From Bin107 sp965221655 (GTDB taxonomy: Bacteria; UBA8248), in the NCBI GenBank assembly GCA_965221655.1, contig OZ244906.1, forward strand, positions 2,232,001 to 2,296,000: a stretch of 64,000 nucleotides of DNA, written 5' to 3'. The notes below the pieces were generated by a model that was not told where the DNA came from, searched no databases, and was given only the letters and a program-made list of their open reading frames with translations. A program made the translations under genes and the position numbers. How positions within the stretch are numbered: the first letter of the stretch is position 1; each line of letters starts with the position of its first letter. Shown piece after piece: positions 62,001 through 64,000 of the stretch.

Positions 62001-62969
62001 ATGGTGAGGAAGGCTCCGCGCCTGTCCAGGAAGCGTCTGCACGAAATGTACCGCGTGATGCTCAGAATCCGCCGCTTCGAGGAGACGGCGGACGACATGT
62101 ACATGGCGGGCAAGGTGGTGGGCGGGGTGCACGTGAGCATCGGCCAGGAGGCGTGCTCGGCGGGGCTGTGCGCCGCACTCGAAGAGAACGACGCCGTGCT
62201 CACCACCCACCGGGGCCATGGGCATTCCATCGCCAAGGGAACGCGCCTGCCCGAGATGCTCGCGGAGCTCATGGGCAAGGCGACTGGCCTTTGCCGCTCC
62301 AAGGGCGGCTCGATGCACATCGCCGACGTGTCGAAGGGCCACTACGGGGCGCACTCGGTCGTGGGGGCGAACATGCCGATGGCGGCGGGCATCGGCCTCG
62401 CCTACCAACTCGAGGGCAAGGGCCGCGTGGCGGTGGTCTTCTTCGGCGACGGCGCCTCGAACAACGGAGCGTTCCACGAGGCGATGAACCTGTGCGCCAT
62501 CTGGAAGCTGCCCGTCGTCTTCTTTTGCGAGAACAACCAATACGCCGTCAGCGTACCGGCGGCGTATTCGACCGCCGTCGAGGACATCAGCGTGCGCGCG
62601 AAGGGCTACGACGCGCCGGGCGTTACCATCGACGGCATGGACGCGGCGGCGGTCTACGAGGCGAGCCGCGAGGCCGTGGCCCACGCGCGGCGCGGCGCCG
62701 GCCCCAGCCTCGTCGAGGCGAAGACCTACCGGTTCTTCGGCCATTCGCGCGGCGACCCGCACTACGGCATGTACCGCACAAAAGAGGAATGGGAGGGCTG
62801 GAAGGAGCGCGACCCCCTGCTCGTGTGCGAGAAGATGCTCGGCATGAGCGCGCGCGAGAAAAGCGCCCACGCCGAGGCGGTGGAAGCGGAGATTCAAGAG
62901 GCGATAGCGTTTGCGGAGGCGAGTCCCGAGCCCGAGGAGAGCGTGGCGCTCGAGGACATTTTTGCCTGA
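62001..62969 (+). CDS. Thiamine-diphosphate 2-oxoacid dehydrogenase E1 alpha subunit, copy 2
   Basis: Second E1 alpha subunit, 322 residues, the same length as copy 1 and about two thirds identical by eye. Shared segments include THRGHGHSIAKGTRLPEM, KGGSMHIADVSKGHYGAHS and AIWKLPVVFFCENN. Differences cluster near the N-terminus (MVRKAPRLSRKRLHEMYR) and in the segment following FCENN (QYAVSVPAAYST versus HFASSTRVGYAT). ATG 62001 follows copy-1 beta after one base. The TPP motif is intact. Confidence 0.93.
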   Translation: MVRKAPRLSRKRLHEMYRVMLRIRRFEETADDMYMAGKVVGGVHVSIGQEACSAGLCAALEENDAVLTTHRGHGHSIAKGTRLPEMLAELMGKATGLCRSKGGSMHIADVSKGHYGAHSVVGANMPMAAGIGLAYQLEGKGRVAVVFFGDGASNNGAFHEAMNLCAIWKLPVVFFCENNQYAVSVPAAYSTAVEDISVRAKGYDAPGVTIDGMDAAAVYEASREAVAHARRGAGPSLVEAKTYRFFGHSRGDPHYGMYRTKEEWEGWKERDPLLVCEKMLGMSAREKSAHAEAVEAEIQEAIAFAEASPEPEESVALEDIFA

Positions 62970-62980
62970 GGAGCCGAGCG

Positions 62981-63967
62981 ATGCAGGAGCGCACGTACGT
63001 GGAGGCGCTGAACGAGGCCCTCCACGAGGAGATGGAGCGCGACGAGAAGGTGTTCCTCATGGGCGAGGACGTGGCCTTCGACTACTTTGGCGTCTGCGCG
63101 GGGCTGGCGGATCGCTTCGGGCGCGACCGTGTGCGCGACACGCCCATCAGCGAGCTGGGCTTCACGGGCGCGGGCGTGGGGGCGGCGATGGCGGGCTTTC
63201 GCCCCATCGTGGACCTGCGCTTTATGGACTTCGCCACCTACGCGCTCGATCCCATCGTGAACCAGGCGGCGAAGCTGCGCTACATGCTGGGGGGGCAGCT
63301 CTCGATCCCCTTCGTGGCGCGGGTGCCCAGCGGTGCGGGGCTGCAATACGGCGCGACGCACGGCCAGTCGCTCGAGGCGTGGTTCATGCAGGTGCCGGGG
63401 CTCAAGGTGCTCTACCCGAGTTGCGCACCCGACGCGAAGGGGCTGCTCAAGGCGGCGGTGCGCGACGACAACCCCGTCGTCTTTGTCGAGCACAGGCTGC
63501 TCTACGCCCAAAAGGACAAACAGGCCGTGCCCGCAGGCGATCATCTGACCCCCATCGGGGTCGCGGACGTGAAAAGAGCGGGTGCGGATGCCACCATCGT
63601 GGGCGTCGGCTACCAGGTGGGCCACTGCCTTCTGGCGGCGGATATGCTGGCCGGCGAGGGAATCGACTGCGAAGTCGTGGACCTGCGTTCGCTCGCGCCC
63701 CTGGATATGGACGCCATCGTGCATTCGGTGCGCAAGACGAGCCGGTGCGTCGTCGTGGAAGAAGGGCACCTGCGCAGCGGCGTGGGTGCGGAGATAGCCG
63801 CCGCCGTGCAGGAGGCGGCCTTTGAATATCTCGACGCTCCCATCGGGCGCGTGGCCGCGCTCATGGCGCCGATTCCCGTGCAGACCAAACTCGAGAAATT
63901 CGTGCTGCCGAGTGCGGAGAAAGTCGCGGCGGCCGTCCGCGAGACCCTGGGCGTCTCCGCCCGCTAA
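62981..63967 (+). CDS. Thiamine-diphosphate 2-oxoacid dehydrogenase E1 beta subunit, copy 2
   Basis: Second E1 beta subunit, 328 residues. It parallels copy 1: VEALNEALHEEMERDEKVFLMGEDVAFD, DTPISELGFTGAGVGAAMAGFRPIV, NQAAKLRYMLGGQLSIP, THGQSLEAWFMQVPGLKVLYPS and RCVVVEEGHLRSGVGAEIA. It ends at 63967, and the last 33 bases of the window hold no recognised feature. A lipoyl E2 gene may follow outside the window. Confidence 0.93.
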   Translation: MQERTYVEALNEALHEEMERDEKVFLMGEDVAFDYFGVCAGLADRFGRDRVRDTPISELGFTGAGVGAAMAGFRPIVDLRFMDFATYALDPIVNQAAKLRYMLGGQLSIPFVARVPSGAGLQYGATHGQSLEAWFMQVPGLKVLYPSCAPDAKGLLKAAVRDDNPVVFVEHRLLYAQKDKQAVPAGDHLTPIGVADVKRAGADATIVGVGYQVGHCLLAADMLAGEGIDCEVVDLRSLAPLDMDAIVHSVRKTSRCVVVEEGHLRSGVGAEIAAAVQEAAFEYLDAPIGRVAALMAPIPVQTKLEKFVLPSAEKVAAAVRETLGVSAR

Positions 63968-64000
63968 GCCTCTCTTTTTCGGTTAGTCCTGGGCGACGAT

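Larger units (their letters stand above)
60040..63967 (+). repeat. Tandem duplication of an E1 alpha-beta gene pair
   Basis: Units 60040-61999 and 62001-63967 have the same gene order, lengths and spacing, and similar protein sequences throughout. This fits duplication of a two-gene unit followed by divergence. The DNA keeps stretches of identical bases, for example catcggccaggaggcgtgct at the start of both alpha genes. Confidence 0.8.

Overview
The window is high in G+C, densely coded on both strands, and begins about 220 bases upstream of dnaA, so it looks like a chromosomal segment running out from a replication origin. Gram-negative type GyrB, signal peptides, a class II-like cytochrome c, a Proteobacteria-style isc operon, two ATP synthase b-type subunits and a TIM44-domain protein suggest a respiring Gram-negative bacterium. 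Scattered class III CoA-transferases, luciferase-like oxidoreductases, a PrpD-family and an FAH-family protein, and carboxymuconolactone decarboxylase-like proteins are common in large-genome uncultured lineages such as Tectomicrobia, SAR324 or delta-like groups. That placement is inference and weak. No rRNA, tRNA, insertion sequence or CRISPR array was recognised, and no gene-free stretch exceeds 300 bases.

Layout. 1-8578: dnaA, a candidate oriC, recF, gyrB, an inverted cytochrome c gene, and gyrA; dnaN is not here. 8595-16730: a TPR/FGE-like protein, a secreted protein of unknown function, a sulfurtransferase, a permease-like protein, truD, an SDR and mutY (convergent, overlapping), and an ABC substrate-binding protein. 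16770-22622: a complete iscRSUA-hscBA-fdx-iscX locus with a promoter and candidate operator, an inter-gene hairpin, and an internal terminator-like hairpin. 22642-36: acyl-CoA and housekeeping genes follow to about 37 kb (enoyl-CoA hydratase, two CoA-transferases, rsmI, a PpiC-type isomerase, an MFS transporter, a deacetylase, a TIM44-like protein, DUF1015, engB, an endonuclease IV-like protein, PrpD).

37113-40700 is the most unusual part. A glutaredoxin-like gene reads through an in-frame TGA at the first position of a CxxC motif (UxxC), which points to a selenoprotein. It is followed by an A+T-rich three-gene cassette of unknown function with its own promoter, then a thioredoxin-reductase-like gene and a NuoI-like ferredoxin.

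40725-47162: a nicotinate phosphoribosyltransferase with a zinc ribbon, a DHH phosphoesterase, and small accessory enzymes. Three convergent gene pairs here end in one shared CTAG. 47275-53594: an ATP synthase operon (b-type, b-type, delta, alpha, gamma, beta, epsilon; subunits a and c are not in it) closed by a strong terminator. 53673-59921: a TPR protein, an M24-fold protein lacking most metal ligands, an LLM oxidoreductase, a peptide-type ABC binding protein, an alpha/beta hydrolase and a CMD protein. 60040-63967: two tandem E1 alpha/beta pairs of a thiamine-diphosphate 2-oxoacid dehydrogenase, evidently a duplication of a two-gene unit.
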